DNA from: Heloderma charlesbogerti
Taxonomy: Eukaryota > Chordata > Lepidosauria > Squamata > Helodermatidae
Length of the DNA: 64,000 bases
Assembly: GCA_026122225.1 (NCBI GenBank)
Contig: JANEZZ010001900.1
Span: 1,200,771-1,264,770 of the forward strand
Direction: 5' to 3'
The number at the start of each line of letters is the position of its first letter. Within the stretch, counting starts at the first letter, position 1. The translations under genes and the position numbers were made by a program. A model generated the notes under the pieces. It ran no database searches, was not told the DNA's origin, and saw only the letters and a list, made by a program, of their open reading frames with translations. This document shows positions 12,351-24,744 of this stretch, one piece after another.

Positions 12351-14200
12351 ACCGCAAGGGGAGCGGGGGGGAGAGAGATGTCATGGCCCCAAAGAAAGCC
12401 GGGATTCCAAGCGTCATCAGCGGGCACGGGAAACAAACTCCAGATTTCTCCCTTTTCGCAGTTGCTGTCTTCCTCCAGTGCCTGGAAAGCAGATTGTTTT
12501 CCACAAGCACAGCTGCAAAGTGCAAAGGAAAAAGTGTGCGAGGCACGGGGGAGGGGGGGAGGCTTGCAAATCCTGAGAAAACAACAGGTTCCTCGAAATC
12601 TGCCCCCAGAGGCTTTCGTTTAAGTGCCAAAAGTCTCGAGGAGCCCAACTGCGCCCGCCCTGGCCGGCTGGCTTCTCACGCTTCCTCGTGGCCACGCAAG
12701 TCCCCACTCCGCCGCCCAGCAGGCGGAAGAGACACAGGTGAGCTTCCCCCGGTCATCGGCGCCCCCTTCCCAACCGGGCAGTAAAACACGGAGAGAGAAG
12801 CGGGGGGGGGCGGAGAAAAGGCCGGGCTGGGCTGGCGTGACCCCAAACGCGCCCTGGAAGGCACTTACCGGCTTTGCAGGGGTCCTTATAGTCGATGGCT
12901 TCAGCCTTATCCTCCTCGTGGTAATCGTAAGGGTAGTCATAATCGAGGCCGGAGCAGCGGGGGAGCTCGCCGCAGAGGGTCAGCCCCGCCAGCCACAGCG
13001 CCATCCTCCAGCAAAGCATTGTCACTCTCTTCCCCGGCGAAGGGACGCACGACAGCGGGAGGCACGAGGCGCCGGGGGCCAGGAGGATCCGGGCGGCGGC
13101 GGCGGCGCCCGCGGGGGGGGGGCTGGGGCTGGCGAAGGGCCCCCCCGAGGCGAGCCGAACTCGGGGAGGGCCAAGGCTGTCCCACGCGGGATGGCAACGG
13201 GGAATGCCGAGCGGCGAAATGCTCGCCTGCGCTCAAAGGCTCCGCTCGGGGCGTCGGGTCCGGATCTGGCGCTTCCCCACTCGCGAGTGAAACATGAGGG
13301 GAGGCGGCGGGGAGAAGGGGTCTTCTCTGCTCCGGCGAGGAGGGAAGGTGCCGAGCCGAGCGGCGTCCTCCCGCGCGCTCACCGCGTCTTGCTCCCCCCC
13401 TCGCCTCTGTCAAAGGCCAGGCAAACTTTCCTGGGCTCCCGCCGCCGCCGCCGCCGCTCCTGCTCTTGCAAATTCTCCCGCCACAGCCGCCGCCGCGGCG
13501 GCAGCAGCAGCGAAGGGCGGCCGGGGCTTCGCCTTGCCAGGGCTCGGCGGCAGAGCCAAGTCGTCGGAAGAAGGGCCCTTTTTGCTGATCGCCTCTCGCC
13601 CAGCCTCCCGCCGATCCTGCTCCCGCGCCTGCTACTGGGCGATGGAGTCGGGCTGCACATCAGCGAACTGCCGAGGGGGAAGAGAAGGAGAGAGGAGGCA
13701 GGACTGGGGGAGGCGAACAAGTCCGTTCCCAGCACGGGAGCCCTGCAGGGATGGCGAAGCGTTTGCACTGGAGGGAGCAACGGAATGTGCGAAGGTTTTT
13801 CTCTCCCCCCCCCTTTTTGTTGTTGTTGCTGTTCTTGGGTCTCCGGGCTTCCCTCCTCCTCCCTCCCCTCCTTCTAATTTTCGAACCCGTCCAGCACAGT
13901 TCTCGTCAGCATCCTGCTTACTTATTCATACAATCAGGGTCAGGATCCGGGCTGCTTCTGATGTGCTCCCTTGATAGCCTTAGGAAAACACGCGCGCCTG
14001 CCCGGCGTGCCTCGCTCGCCATAGAGCTGCTGCCTGTGGAGATAAGCGAGGCCCAGTAGGACTTTCTGGAGGCTGGAGCACCAGACGGGGGACGGGGATC
14101 AAAGCGAGGGCATGGGTGCTCCGCAGTAGCCCCCAAGGGCCGGCCGGATCCGGAGACAGAAGGAAGAAAAGCACGCTCGGCGACCGTGGTGACAATAATG
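12300..14200. promoter_or_regulatory. TLL1: CpG island / TLL1 promoter region
   Basis: GC content and CpG density rise sharply here, with GCC/CGG runs near 13,090-13,130 and 13,440-13,510, then fall to the AT-rich background after about 14.2 kb. The island surrounds the TLL1 start exon. The long open frames here (up to 417 codons) are a by-product of GC richness, are Arg/Ala/Pro-rich and overlap on both strands, so I do not call them genes. The transcription start, presumably between 13,020 and 13,900 on the minus strand, cannot be fixed by eye. Confidence 0.75.
12869..13019 (-). CDS. TLL1: tolloid-like 1, first coding exon (partial gene)
   Basis: TLL1 is a secreted zinc metalloprotease of the BMP1/tolloid group that processes procollagens and chordin in the extracellular space. 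This exon encodes 50 residues plus one base: an initiating Met, a hydrophobic signal peptide ([15 protein letters not shown]) and the start of the propeptide, [20 protein letters not shown] followed by KDPCKA. The [14 protein letters not shown] block is characteristic of TLL1. The exon ends at 12,869 with the donor G/GTAAGT, phase 1. In-frame GTG lies just upstream, so the ATG at 13,019-13,017 is chosen. Catalytic astacin, CUB and EGF exons must lie to the left outside the window; exon 2 was not found in 1-12,868. The conserved start and splice donor suggest a functional gene. Confidence 0.95.
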
Positions 14201-16056
14201 GTGATGAGAAATAATTGCAGCGCCTTTCCCAGTCTCTCCGGGAGTGCTTCTGTCTTTCACTCTCTGCTGCCAGTGTGCAAGGAGCGAGAAAGGGAAGGGA
14301 AGTTTGGGGTTTTTTTTCAGTTTTTGTTTTTTTTAGGCGTCCACCAGTTTGTTTAAGTAAAGGGATATAAGAAGACCATTGCTCTGCAAAGTTTAGCCAA
14401 GGAAAGCAATTTCAGCTGCACATTTGGAGAAAGAGAGAAAAGCATGTGAAGGCAAATGCAAAATTAACTTCCAAAAATGAATATAATAAGCAAGCAAGTT
14501 GTGCATCAGCGGACAGTGGCAATCATTCTGCAGGCAACTCGATTCTGGCTTTCCAGCGGATGCGAAAGGTTAATAAGGTTTTCAGAAGCAAAGTTTCCGT
14601 CGCAGCTCCAGCTCCTTCCCTCCTTGGCTTGGAAATGTGCGTTGCTGTGCGTTTGGTGGCAGTGATCAGTCTCAAAACGAAGTCAGTGTGAGGGCTGGAT
14701 TGGTTTGCCAAGCCCGTCCCAACGGATCAGGGAGCTTAAGCCTCAGTTCAGCCGATCAGCCTGGAAAGAGAAAACGCTAACGAGAACACCCCCCCCACAC
14801 ACACACACACACACACGCTTACACCAAGCCAAGGGGAGAAATAGTAAGAATAATATAATACAGTATGTGTGACAGTATGAGTGTATCTTCCCACCCCCCT
14901 GGAAGTTTAGTGAGGCAGGGGGATTCATAGCATGTCCATTGGAGCTATGTCAAACTGTCAAAAGGTGAGTTTTTTACTGTAAGAAATTCTCCGCCTCTTT
15001 TTACGAGCCTCCACGGAAGAAGAAGAAAAGGGGGAGGGAGAGACCTACTGGGAATTTCTGCCAGTGCTCACATCTTGTGGTGGTGTCACATTTAACATGG
15101 AATTTGAAAGGGCCATGAAACTGCTGCTGCTTTATTATACAATAGGGCTCAAAGGCTCCTATATCTTAATAGTTTCCCAGAGTTCTTCCCTCACTGGGCG
15201 ATGCAAAAGGAGATAAGTCTCCTCTCTCTGTAAGTGGGGATGCCAACTGGATGCTTACAGTTCCCTGGCAAAAAAAAAACTATTAAAAAAAACAAACCCC
15301 AAAGCGTACAGTGTCACAGCCATAACAAATAACATACATTGACTAGACTACAGTGATTGTTACAGGAGCCCCGTGTTCCCAACAAGGTATCAAAGACAAA
15401 GAAACACACTGCAGCTCAGATGGCTCAGATCAGGAGCTGGGATGGGTTCTGTCGTCAGCAGCACAGCTTCCTTCCAGAGGTTAAAAAAGTATATGCGAGC
15501 TCTTCATCATCACCTCTGCAATGAAACTGCTTCATCGTCATATCTACAGTCAAAATTGCTGCTGCCTCCAAGGCCCTGGAAGGATGGTGAATGCTTGGGA
15601 AAGAGGATACCCAGACACAATAGGAGGCTGGCAGATGTGATGAGTAAAACAAATATCTGGTATGACTGAAAGATGCTTTTGTCCACATCATTTATTATAA
15701 AACGTTGACCTATGCCTTAACAGTCTTAATTCTTAAAGAAGGTGTAGACAATTATAGGCCTACCACAGTGTATGTTCTCCTATCAGAAAGCTGTTCTTAT
15801 TCCCTTCTGAGCTGATCTTGTAAGTGGAGAGACCATTGATATAAACACAATCACGGTATTGTTGCCCTGGTGGAAACTACTTCTGAAGATAAAGGCATCA
15901 GATAAGAGTGAAATTTATTTGAAGGACCTCTGTGTTGATATGCTTCAGTTTATAGGTGCACAACCTAAGAAAGGTTGCTTGCTCTTTATTTTTAGAAGCC
16001 CCACAGGCCTACAGTAAGCCTTAACTTTGATGTCATTTGCCCAGACTTTGCACGCA

Positions 16057-16093
<37 letters not shown>

Positions 16094-16720
16094 CCAACCA
16101 AAACAAGCTCTTCCTATTTTACTCACAATTTAGATTGCCTGGAAACATTTCAGGGCTTTCTGATCCTTTGCACAAATATCATCAGAAGTATCAAGACCAA
16201 TATTCTACAAATGACAGGAATCCCCACCCACATCAACAATTTTATCCAAGAGCTAGGGTGTAATGCCATCTTTATCTTTCACATCAAGTGGAATGTCTTA
16301 TGAAATAGAAGATACATTCCAAGGCTTATTTCTCCTGATGTTTGTGAAAACGAGGAAGTCATTTTCCTTAAGGAAGTCTCACTTGCTTTGTAATCATAAT
16401 TATCATCATCCAACAATAACGGCCAATAAAATCCATGTTTTCATAATTATTTCTGAACAGAAGCACGCCTACCTCAGAAACCGAAACTTGATTTTCAGTG
16501 ACTGTGGATCACAAGTGTAAAACAGATCTTGTCCCGGATCTGTAAAATAAATATTAGCAGAACCATACATATAGGCAAGGAAGGAATTAATTGCAGGCTA
16601 TTCCCAGTTGTGTCATAGCTCCAAACGAAAAGCCTACAGTGTGCAGTCTCGAGTGTGCCAGTCTCCCTTGCGAGTTCATTATTAAACTCTATCCTTCCAG
16701 GAGATTAACTATCCCAGTAA
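14200..16720. other. upstream flank of TLL1, no gene seen
   Basis: AT-richer sequence with simple repeats: C/CA runs near 14,788-14,818 and a GC/CA dinucleotide run at 16,062-16,094. An open frame at 15,373-15,669 has no recognisable domain and no start or splice context, and is not called. Confidence 0.5.
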
Positions 16721-16729
16721 GTTACGCAT

Positions 16730-16737
16730 TGACGTCA
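16730..16737. promoter_or_regulatory. consensus CRE (TGACGTCA)
   Basis: A perfect palindromic cyclic-AMP response element within ATTGACGTCACCTC. CREB/CREM-family factors bind this sequence. No gene start is recognised nearby; it may belong to an LTR-like or unannotated promoter segment, or be chance. Confidence 0.35.
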
Positions 16738-16739
16738 CC

Positions 16740-19700
16740 TCTTAGCCTCCATACAGTGATCTGCCCCTGACCTCAACTTCACAAGCAGAAACACAGCAAC
16801 ACTAGCCGGCAGAAGACTTGAGGACAGCTGGCCTTGAAGAACCCTGGCAAAGATAAGCGAAAGACCCAGACATGCCTGTGCCCAAGATATAGAAACAGGT
16901 CAACATTGCCTGCCCACGGTGGAATGATGTGAAACCCATCCAAACAAGACAAGCAATTACTAGTTATAAAAGAAGAGTAGTAATATAATCTTATAGTTGC
17001 TCAGCAAAATCTATACATCCAATTTGCATTTCCCAGTAAATATATGAAAAGTAGAACAATTCCATGATTCAGTTTCACATTTTTGTAGGATGCTCACTTT
17101 ACTTTAAACTGACAAGGGTGTTCTTCATTTTTTTTCCAAAGCACACAGAAATATCTACTACCAACCTGCTCATAACTCTGATAATCCATCTGTCAACATA
17201 GACAAAGTCTGTCCCACAGCCATTTCCAAGTAATAAGCACAGAGACAGACTGCATAATAGGAAGGACACCCCCTCCCACCACCACCAAAAAAAAGGCAAG
17301 AAAAAGAAACTCATGCTCACTCTATTTACGTGTTCATCCAACTGTTTGCATTGCTGCTGAATATGTCAGGGAAAAAAAATCTAAGTTAAGGAAGGGCAAT
17401 CAGAGAAATAGTATGCAGTATTTAAATATTTCATTCATTTTATTTCAGTGTAGCCTCCTTTTCCCACCCCCAAAGAGAAACAATATCTCTGTCATCCTGG
17501 CCCTTCAAGGGAGCATCATATAGTCAAGGGTAATTGCTCCTGCCCCTCACTGGCAGTAAAGTTGGAAAAGGGTAGCAGGAATGTGGCCATTTTCCTTCAC
17601 AAAAACACTAATACGAATCAGAGGAATCGTTCCTTAAAAATTCTGTCACCTTGGAACTCTGATAAAGACACATCTGAATTCTCCAGCCCAGTGGCTTATT
17701 TCTGACTCATGTTTCACTTGGTGTGACAGTTACCTCTCACCTGGCAATGCTGAACTTAGCTACAGATATTTTAGGAATTCTTATCTTAAATGTATGCTTA
17801 ATTGGGGGAAGGAGGAGTTAGGTGTGCTCTGATACACACCCAGTTGTTTGCAACAGCTAATTTTCACTTGATTTGTTCCAGAAAATACCAGCAGTAGCTT
17901 GTGCAGTTCACACCTCATCTGTCCCAATTAGTCGTCCGTCGGTCTGTCCCCCCCCCCCCGGTTTTCTCTGAAAGTGGTGGTATTAGCCTTCCTGAGATAT
18001 CCCTATTGCTCACATGGACAAATGTTTACAATGTCTCTTCCTGCCATTGTCCCATCCTACTTTCTCCATGATCTGAGCTTCCCTGGCCGCTGCCACCCCC
18101 GCCTTCCTTGCTTTAAATAAATAAATATATACATCGGATTTTGTGCTTATTAGCTAACCCCTCATTACACCAAATCCTCCTTCCCTTTTATTTCTGGTCT
18201 TCCAAAAAAATGAAAACAACCCACCTGGCTTTCTTGGGAGTGTTTGCAAAGGCACATACAGCACAGTCCTAGGATGTCTACTCAGAAGCCTCATTAAGTT
18301 CAATGGGACCTACTCCCAGGTAAGTGTGTGTAAGATTGCAGGCTAAATGTTTATAATATGACTTGGCTATCCCTAAGCCCGATCCAAACAACAGCCTCTC
18401 ATTTCCAAGAAAAAGAAGCCCTGCATGAAGGGATGTGCGGCATTACCATGCTGCTGAACCTTTATCAAATCTATACCAGTTCCCCTTTACCCTCACCACC
18501 ATCACCACCAATTTGTTAGCACTGCAGATAAGGTAACAGCACTGTCAGCACAGTGCTTATACCAGTAGGAGTAGGACTCACTGTGTGGGTCTCCAATACA
18601 CATTCCTTCTGTTACTGATACAATTTCCTCATGCTCCACTATCTCTTCCTTCCTGCTGGGATGAAGCAGCCACATCAGAAAAGGTAGATGGATCTTGAGG
18701 CTTGCAGCATCCAACTAAAGGTATATGGGAGCTGGGTACCCAAGAATTCCTTGGGTCCCCATGAAAATTGTATGCCTTGTCTGAAATGATAAAACCACAT
18801 GTAAAATATGATTCCCGTATGCAGATATTCTCTCTCATACTCTTCTATTACACTTTGTTTTAATAATGCAAGGACTAAGGAAGATCATCATTAAAATGTA
18901 TGATTAAAAAGATGCAATTATTTTCTTCTACTATACACATCTAAATTAAAAACGGTTGTTTTCTGGTGTTGGTCAGCATCTCTGGCTCTCATTGGGGAAT
19001 AAATCAAATGTCCACAGCTGTGAATAGCTATTTAAAACCAGGGCCAGGAAAATTTAATTGGGGAAGGCGCATTCAAAGTTAAAGAGGTCAGATCATGTTG
19101 TTAATTATACATTCACATTACTTCCTTCCAAGATCCTGCCTTCTTCTACTTAATAAACAGTGTTCATAAATCCCTGATATTTGTTGAGATATGTGGTTTC
19201 ATTTGTGTCTATCTCAGAAAGGCAATGCTGATGGTCAGATTAAAAAAAAAAAACAACCCTCAGATTTAAATATTTACTAAATGGATTAAGAGAGTTTAAC
19301 AACAGTGGCTAGTTTGAGATGCCGTAACTTAATCACACTCAAGTCAATTTTTGCTTTTTCTAACTCATTAAGGAGCCAATCGAACACACAGAAACATGTA
19401 TCTAAAGTCCTATTAGCATAATTTATTATGGGAGGGATTGTAAACTAAGTTCCCATAGAAAGTAAGTAAGCTCTGACCATCAACCTTCCTTGGTTATGGA
19501 TCCAAGGAGTTCTTGCACATGCAGGTATTTTTGTACTGCAGAACAGCGTTCCCCTGTTTTTTGTTTGTCTGTCAGGCCACAGCTCTCTGCTGGGTTGAAG
19601 GCAGCACATGAAGTTCCCCTGAGTTTGGAGAGCAACTTGTTAACTGAGTGAAGGAGGATGTTTCCTGAAGAAGGCGCCTCAGAGGCTCCACTGAAAGTGT

Positions 19701-20420
19701 AGGGCTTTCCGTGTGGCCCAGTAGATCCCTACTCCAGGGCTACTGACTATACATCAATAGAGAGTAGGAACAATCATTTACTTCAATGGACAGAGGTTCT
19801 CACAATCCACTTTTATTTGGAAACAGACAAAAAAATAGTGAGTTCTTTGGGACTACCTCAAATATTTCTCTCATGGAGCAACAATAAATTCTGAAGTAAT
19901 TATTATTGAGATGAATAGTTGCTAGATATTACCATCACTGACAACCCAATCTGAAATATCTATGACAGTTTCGTCTGCCAGTGGCCTTAGCTAGCATCAC
20001 ACCACTGCAATGCTAGTGCAACTGACAATTGCCATTGGTCTCCCAATGTATGTCATGACGCACCAGTCCTCAGATTACAGTGTACAACAACAACAACATG
20101 TTATTTGTTTAGGGAATGGTGTGTTACATAATCCATGTTTATTATGTGATATTCTGAAGTGTTACTTGGAGATTTGTTCTCCTCTCTGAAGCCCATGCAA
20201 CAGTATTGATTGTCAGAAATAAAACTCAGTTTCATCTTCCATGAGTGGCTAGTAACAGATGCTTCGGAAATAAGGATTGGCACCATTGTTATGGCTCTGC
20301 TCATCCTTGCTCTTGCAGTCTAGCAGCCAGAGGTCTCAGGAAATGTGAACTGAGCAGGTGGTGAGGATGCTCTGAACATCTCTACTACTAAGAGCTGATG
20401 TGTTTTACTGACCCTCTAGT
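16740..20420. other. unassigned intergenic sequence with small repeats
   Basis: No gene recognised. A short repeat of the TCCTAGGATG...TCAATGGGACCTACTCC type lies at about 18,258-18,350; a TAAA/ATAT-rich patch is near 18,110. Open frames are short and scattered. Confidence 0.55.
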
Positions 20421-20425
20421 TGTTT

Positions 20426-20860
20426 TTAGTCACCAGTTTCTGACTTTGCAACACACCACTTCATGCCAATGAGTTCCTTAATGCCACAAAAGCATGGTGG
20501 CATGCGCAGGAGCACATTTGGCCATAGCACAGAAGACTGTTCACATACTACCAAGCCTTTTGCTTGGCAAACAAAAGCACACTGCCCACTGTGGTGGGAA
20601 AGTGAGAGGAGTAGCTTCAGTAAAAGGCCAAGTGGTGTGGAGTCATTTGCAAGCAGCACATCAAACAGGTGTCCAGAACGCAGGGATATTGTGCGGAAAA
20701 TGGACCATGTCCTCCACATGCCAAGCTCATGCACCAGGTCCTGATTCCTGGTGGCTCCTTAGCTTTCCAGAGGGATGTAGACAACATACTTCGATGTTGC
20801 CACAGCCAACATGCTTCATCCAGCAGATCAAAAGTATTGTTTCAGGAAAGAAAAAATGAC
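20426..20860. other. unassigned open-frame-rich segment
   Basis: About 430 bp are open on both strands (minus 102 codons, plus 93, 121 and 93 codons) in otherwise AT-rich, stop-rich sequence. The minus frame has Cys and hydrophobic residues (PCFCGIKELIGMKWC). No domain could be named. It may be a fragment of a DNA-transposon or retroelement coding region. Confidence 0.25.
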
Positions 20861-21677
20861 AATTGGGTTTTGTGGGTGGCAATAAGACTCTGTGTGAGTG
20901 GAGAGGACCAGATCCATCCCATTTATCGGGGGGGGGAGGTTTGGAACTGATCTAGAGCAACAGAATCACTATACTAGGATCACGTCGCATCACTATATTA
21001 GGACACATTCTTCAAACCTTATTTATGTTGAATGGGACTGACAGGATGGATTTCCTGAGGCTGCTCTATTAATAAATGTGATACAAAATTGAGGAGGGAG
21101 GAGGAAGACTGTCAGAATCTGATCTCCTGGGACTGAAAGAGATTCAGGACTCTTGTAGGAGTCAAGATTATATTGAATTACTGTAACATGTCTGGAAATA
21201 ATTGGTGCGAAACAGGCACTGGCTTAATAGAAGAATATGAGACCTATAGCGCCATGTATCTTGGAAAGTTTGCACCTTCATGCTCTGCTTGTGAGATTCC
21301 CAGAGGCATCCGATTGCGTACTGCTGAAGAAATGTACAGTGGACTTGCAGAAAGGTCTTTGATCTGATCCAGCAAGAATCCGTTCTGTGCTTTGTCACTC
21401 TGAAAAGAAGTGTTATAGCTACACATCACTTGACATTTCTAGTGTTTTAAGTTGGAAATGCACACCAGATTGTGGAAGTCTGGTGTCTGGATTGACCATT
21501 TTGTGAGATCTTACATATTCCATTAAAGTATGCTTTTATTTATCTGTGCATTCATTAATTTCATTTGAACTGCATATAACAGGAGAATATGCTCTATATG
21601 GAGATCATTATTATTATTATTTAATCACTGTCTTTACTTTTTAGCATCTACTTAATGTCCAATCTATCCAACTCTAA

Positions 21678-21810
21678 GGCTGAATCTACACATAGCGGTT
21701 ATACTGTTATCATACTGTTATCATAACTATTGGTGACCATTGCTGTCATGTGTACCGAGAGTTATGATAATGGTATGATAATGGTATAACTGCTATGTGT
21801 AGATTCAGCC
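21678..21810. mobile_element. 133-bp palindromic Harbinger-like MITE
   Basis: GGCTGAATCTACACATAGC and GCTATGTGTAGATTCAGCC are perfect inverted termini, flanked by TAA at 21,675-21,677 and 21,811-21,813. The interior (GTTATCATACTGTTATCAT / ATGATAATGGTATGATAATG) continues the dyad, so nearly the whole element folds back. Confidence 0.85.
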
Positions 21811-22458
21811 TAAGTCAACTCGTGCACTCATGGATACTGTTTTATCACACTGAAAAGCATGAGTTGCTGTTAGCAGTTTGCCAGACAGAACTGGAAGGGA
21901 CATCATATCAAATCAAAGCAAGATTAAAATCTAATGTGAAAGCCCAAATCCTGCATAGTTGGCAGGAGCTAAATACATAATGATGAGAATGTCAAAAATA
22001 ATTCAACTCTTAGGTGTAAGGAGGTGCTAAGCATGCGATTCTAACTGCTGTGAGTCACTGCTGTGAGTACATGGAAGTGTGATACGTTCTCTCCCAACTA
22101 TCACTTATGATGTATTTATTCTCAGTCTAAACACCATGGAGGAATCAGAGGATATTTTGACAGAGCCATAGCAAGAAGTAGCAAAAATATATCTGCCAAT
22201 GCAGCTCTAGTTTAACAGCACTCTTGGGTGGGGACCAGATATAGGGCTCATACTTTGGGTAGGAATGTGCTTCCCTTCAGATCTGTAGAAACACAATGCT
22301 CCCTGAAATCCCCTGCTTCTGAGTCCATACCTTTCCAACTCTCCTCTTTCGTAGTCCCCATTGCCACATTTTTCAGGCCCCAGATGAGAATTTTATTGAT
22401 TCCACAGGAAGGGGAGAAAGCATGTCGTAATGTACCGGAAGTAGTTCTGCACACTCTG

Positions 22459-22471
22459 GTTGCTAGGTAAC
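22459..22471. promoter_or_regulatory. X-box-like motif (GTTGCTAGGTAAC)
   Basis: This near-palindrome fits the X-box consensus bound by RFX factors, which drive ciliary and spermatogenic genes (RFX2). It lies 39 bp before the ATG of the relic candidate at 22,510. The match is seen; a function is inference. Confidence 0.35.
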
Positions 22472-22509
22472 AGCAATATAGTTCCCCCTCTCCATTGAAG
22501 AGGCAAAGA

Positions 22510-22854
22510 ATGTCAAGTAAACTGAGAGAAAACAGATGGGGAAGCAGGAGTCAGAGGTCTGCTCCTCACATGCAAGCAAAGTGGAGTGTAGAATGCAGAA
22601 GTGGTCGAATGGATTCCAATAGTTTAAACTGGAGTGTCACATTTGTAATGCTTCCCTCTGTTGCTGTTCTTCTTGTTGTTGTTGTTAAATTTCCTGCCAA
22701 TAGAAAACCAGCACAGCTGGTGAAGCGATGGGCTAGAACGTGTTCTCCCCGGTGTGGAAGTTTTTTGTGGGTATACATTAAAAATGTGATTCTACTCCTA
22801 CTCTTGCAGTCTGAAATGGCATGGCCTACCACATTCAGCCTACCACATATGTGA
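22510..22854 (+). pseudogene. possible degenerate transition-protein-like gene
   Basis: The ATG at 22,510 opens MSSKLRENRWGSRSQRSAPH, then QAKWSVECRSGR. The order KL..., R-S-x-R-S-x-P-H resembles the start of mammalian transition protein 1. No good GT donor follows at the expected 100-120 nt; the frame instead runs on into hydrophobic low-complexity sequence (VAVLLVVVVK from a GTT run). It could be a dead relative of the four genes at 38-55 kb, or coincidence. The Arg content is lower than in the real genes. Confidence 0.2.
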
Positions 22855-23320
22855 TTCTACAACCATATTCCACCCAGTCAAGCTCAGTGAGGGAGAAACA
22901 CAACAATAGTAGAGTAGGATTCAGTGAGGATAGACTGGCCAATGGAAGGTTTCTTTAATGAAACCTTATATAATTTGGGGGGCGGGGTTAAAGAGTTGTT
23001 TAAAATTTATTTTGAAAATTATATCGCATCTTTTCTATCCCATCTGTTTCATAGGGCTTTTTTTGTGAGCAACAGTGTGGTTTCCCTTGCACGTTAATGT
23101 AAATAAGGGTTGGCTGGGGTATGCTGGGAGTTATAGGACTTTTTTCTGTCTAAACAGGCATAGGGTTGTGCCCTAAGTACCTTATAATTCTCTTCCCTTT
23201 GATTCCATTGCACACAAGATGTGGGCTAATTAATTATCTCCTGCACACTTTTTTTTCTTTTTCTACAGAACAGCAACCTATATTCTCAGGTTTGGCTTTC
23301 TGAGGCAAGGACCAAGTAAG

Positions 23321-23348
23321 GATTCTCTCTCTCTCTCTCTCTCTCTCC
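23321..23348. repeat. (CT)n simple repeat
   Basis: About fourteen CT dinucleotides. A similar run occurs at 24,262-24,285. Confidence 0.9.
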
Positions 23349-23489
23349 ATCATATGGTTGCTTTTACAGAAAGCATAATGTAGAGTCCATGTGAAGCTGG
23401 GGTGAATACAAAGATCCAAGATGTAATGGATGTGCAGACTTCAGGTTTCCTAGTTCTACTTTGGTTTTTTGGTTTTTTACTAGAACTCT

Positions 23490-23895
23490 AGGGCTTGGGG
23501 CATTTCTACACCAGCCTAAAATCCTGCTTTTAAAACGGGGCTTTCTGCTTCCGTTTTAAATGCAGGATCACCACTGACTCCCTTTACATGCGCTCCCCCC
23601 CCCCGCTTCTCCCCATATCGGAGTCTTCCATTATCTTTCATTGATCTCGTGCCTCTTCTTGCTGCTTTAACTCTTTTGACGGAGGGAACTGAAGCAGAAC
23701 AGAACTGGGTAATTTGATAGCGCATTATCTGTGATCTATTTAAAAACGGAACAAAGGGCATTTAGTGCAGGAGATGGCTGGGATGATCACTGCATCATGT
23801 AAAAAGTCCACAAACTTCCGTGAAGGAGCAATCTCAATTGCGTGAAGGAGCAATCTCAATTGCAGGATAAAAGCTCCGTGTGATGAAGCCCTTAG
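23490..23895. mobile_element. probable non-autonomous DNA transposon with a 22-bp tandem duplication
   Basis: Ends AGGGCTTGGGGCATTTC (left) and GTGATGAAGCCCTTA (right) share an AGGGCTT inverted terminus. Near the right end the unit CGTGAAGGAGCAATCTCAAT appears twice in tandem, at about 23,819-23,862. No coding capacity. Confidence 0.5.
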
Positions 23896-24439
23896 ACCCA
23901 CCATCCAGAGCCTGGTGCAAAAGACATACACAGGCCGGGCCATCCTACCTGAAGGGTCAGAACGCTCTGCCATAGGAGCCTCTGACATAACCAAAGCCCT
24001 GCTGAGCTCTTGCCAGCAGAGCGGGAGGAACAACATTCTCACTTCTTCCCAGCTCGAGCGATTGGAGGGAAATTATTTATGCAGCTCAAGGGGTGGCATA
24101 CATTTTCCCTGTGTTGGGGACATGGTGTTGAGGGCCTGGGCTGGCTAGGTCACACCCCCAGTCCACTCCCTCTTTACTTCTCCCTGCATTGGGAAGACAC
24201 AGAGGTTTCCACAGGGGCTGGGAGGGGGGATCCAAGATAGGATCTCCCCTTCTGAGAGAGACCTCTCTCTCTCTCTCTCTCTCTGCCCATGGCAGTGGAG
24301 ATCTGAAATATCCTATGGTTCCTGGGACACCCTCCCAGGGGCCATAGGATTGCAGCCTTAGAATTAAAGAATTCTGAGTCCAGGAATTTGTTTTGAGTAC
24401 CTGGCTATCTGAGGGACCACCTGTCTCACCATGAACCTG

Positions 24440-24742
24440 TCCAGCTATTATGATCTGTAGAAGAGGGCCTTTTGAGGATGCCATTACCCACAGAGGCCTG
24501 TTTGTTGGGCACCCCTGAAAAGGCTTTCTCCTGTGAAGCTTCCAAACTATGGAATGCGCTCCCTCAAGAACTGCAATTGGCCCCCACTTTCTCAGCTTTT
24601 AGAAAGGGTGTAAAGATGCATAGTTTCAATTTAGCCTTTTAAAACGTGTAGTTTAATGTTTTAAAGTTTTACCGCTTTTATTGTTTAAAATTGTTGTACA
24701 CCTCTTTTTAGTGGATAAGGTGGAACAACAACAACAACAATT
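24440..24742 (+). mobile_element. L2-clade LINE 3' end
   Basis: The sequence CTATGGAATGCGCTCCCTC, followed by a TTTTAAA-rich tail with GTTGTACACC and an (AAC)n end at 24,723-24,742, matches the 3' end pattern of L2-type LINEs elsewhere in the window. The coding part is absent. Confidence 0.6.
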
Positions 24743-24744
24743 GA

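Noticed and set aside
12624..13974. Long plus- and minus-strand open frames (up to 417 codons) in the CpG island
   Set aside because: They overlap on both strands in several frames, are Arg/Ala/Pro-rich from GC-rich codons, and surround the real TLL1 exon; high GC lowers stop-codon frequency.
15000..15060. GGAAGAAGAAGAAAAGGG purine-rich Arg/Lys-coding stretch
   Set aside because: No ATG or consistent frame; a simple purine-rich patch.
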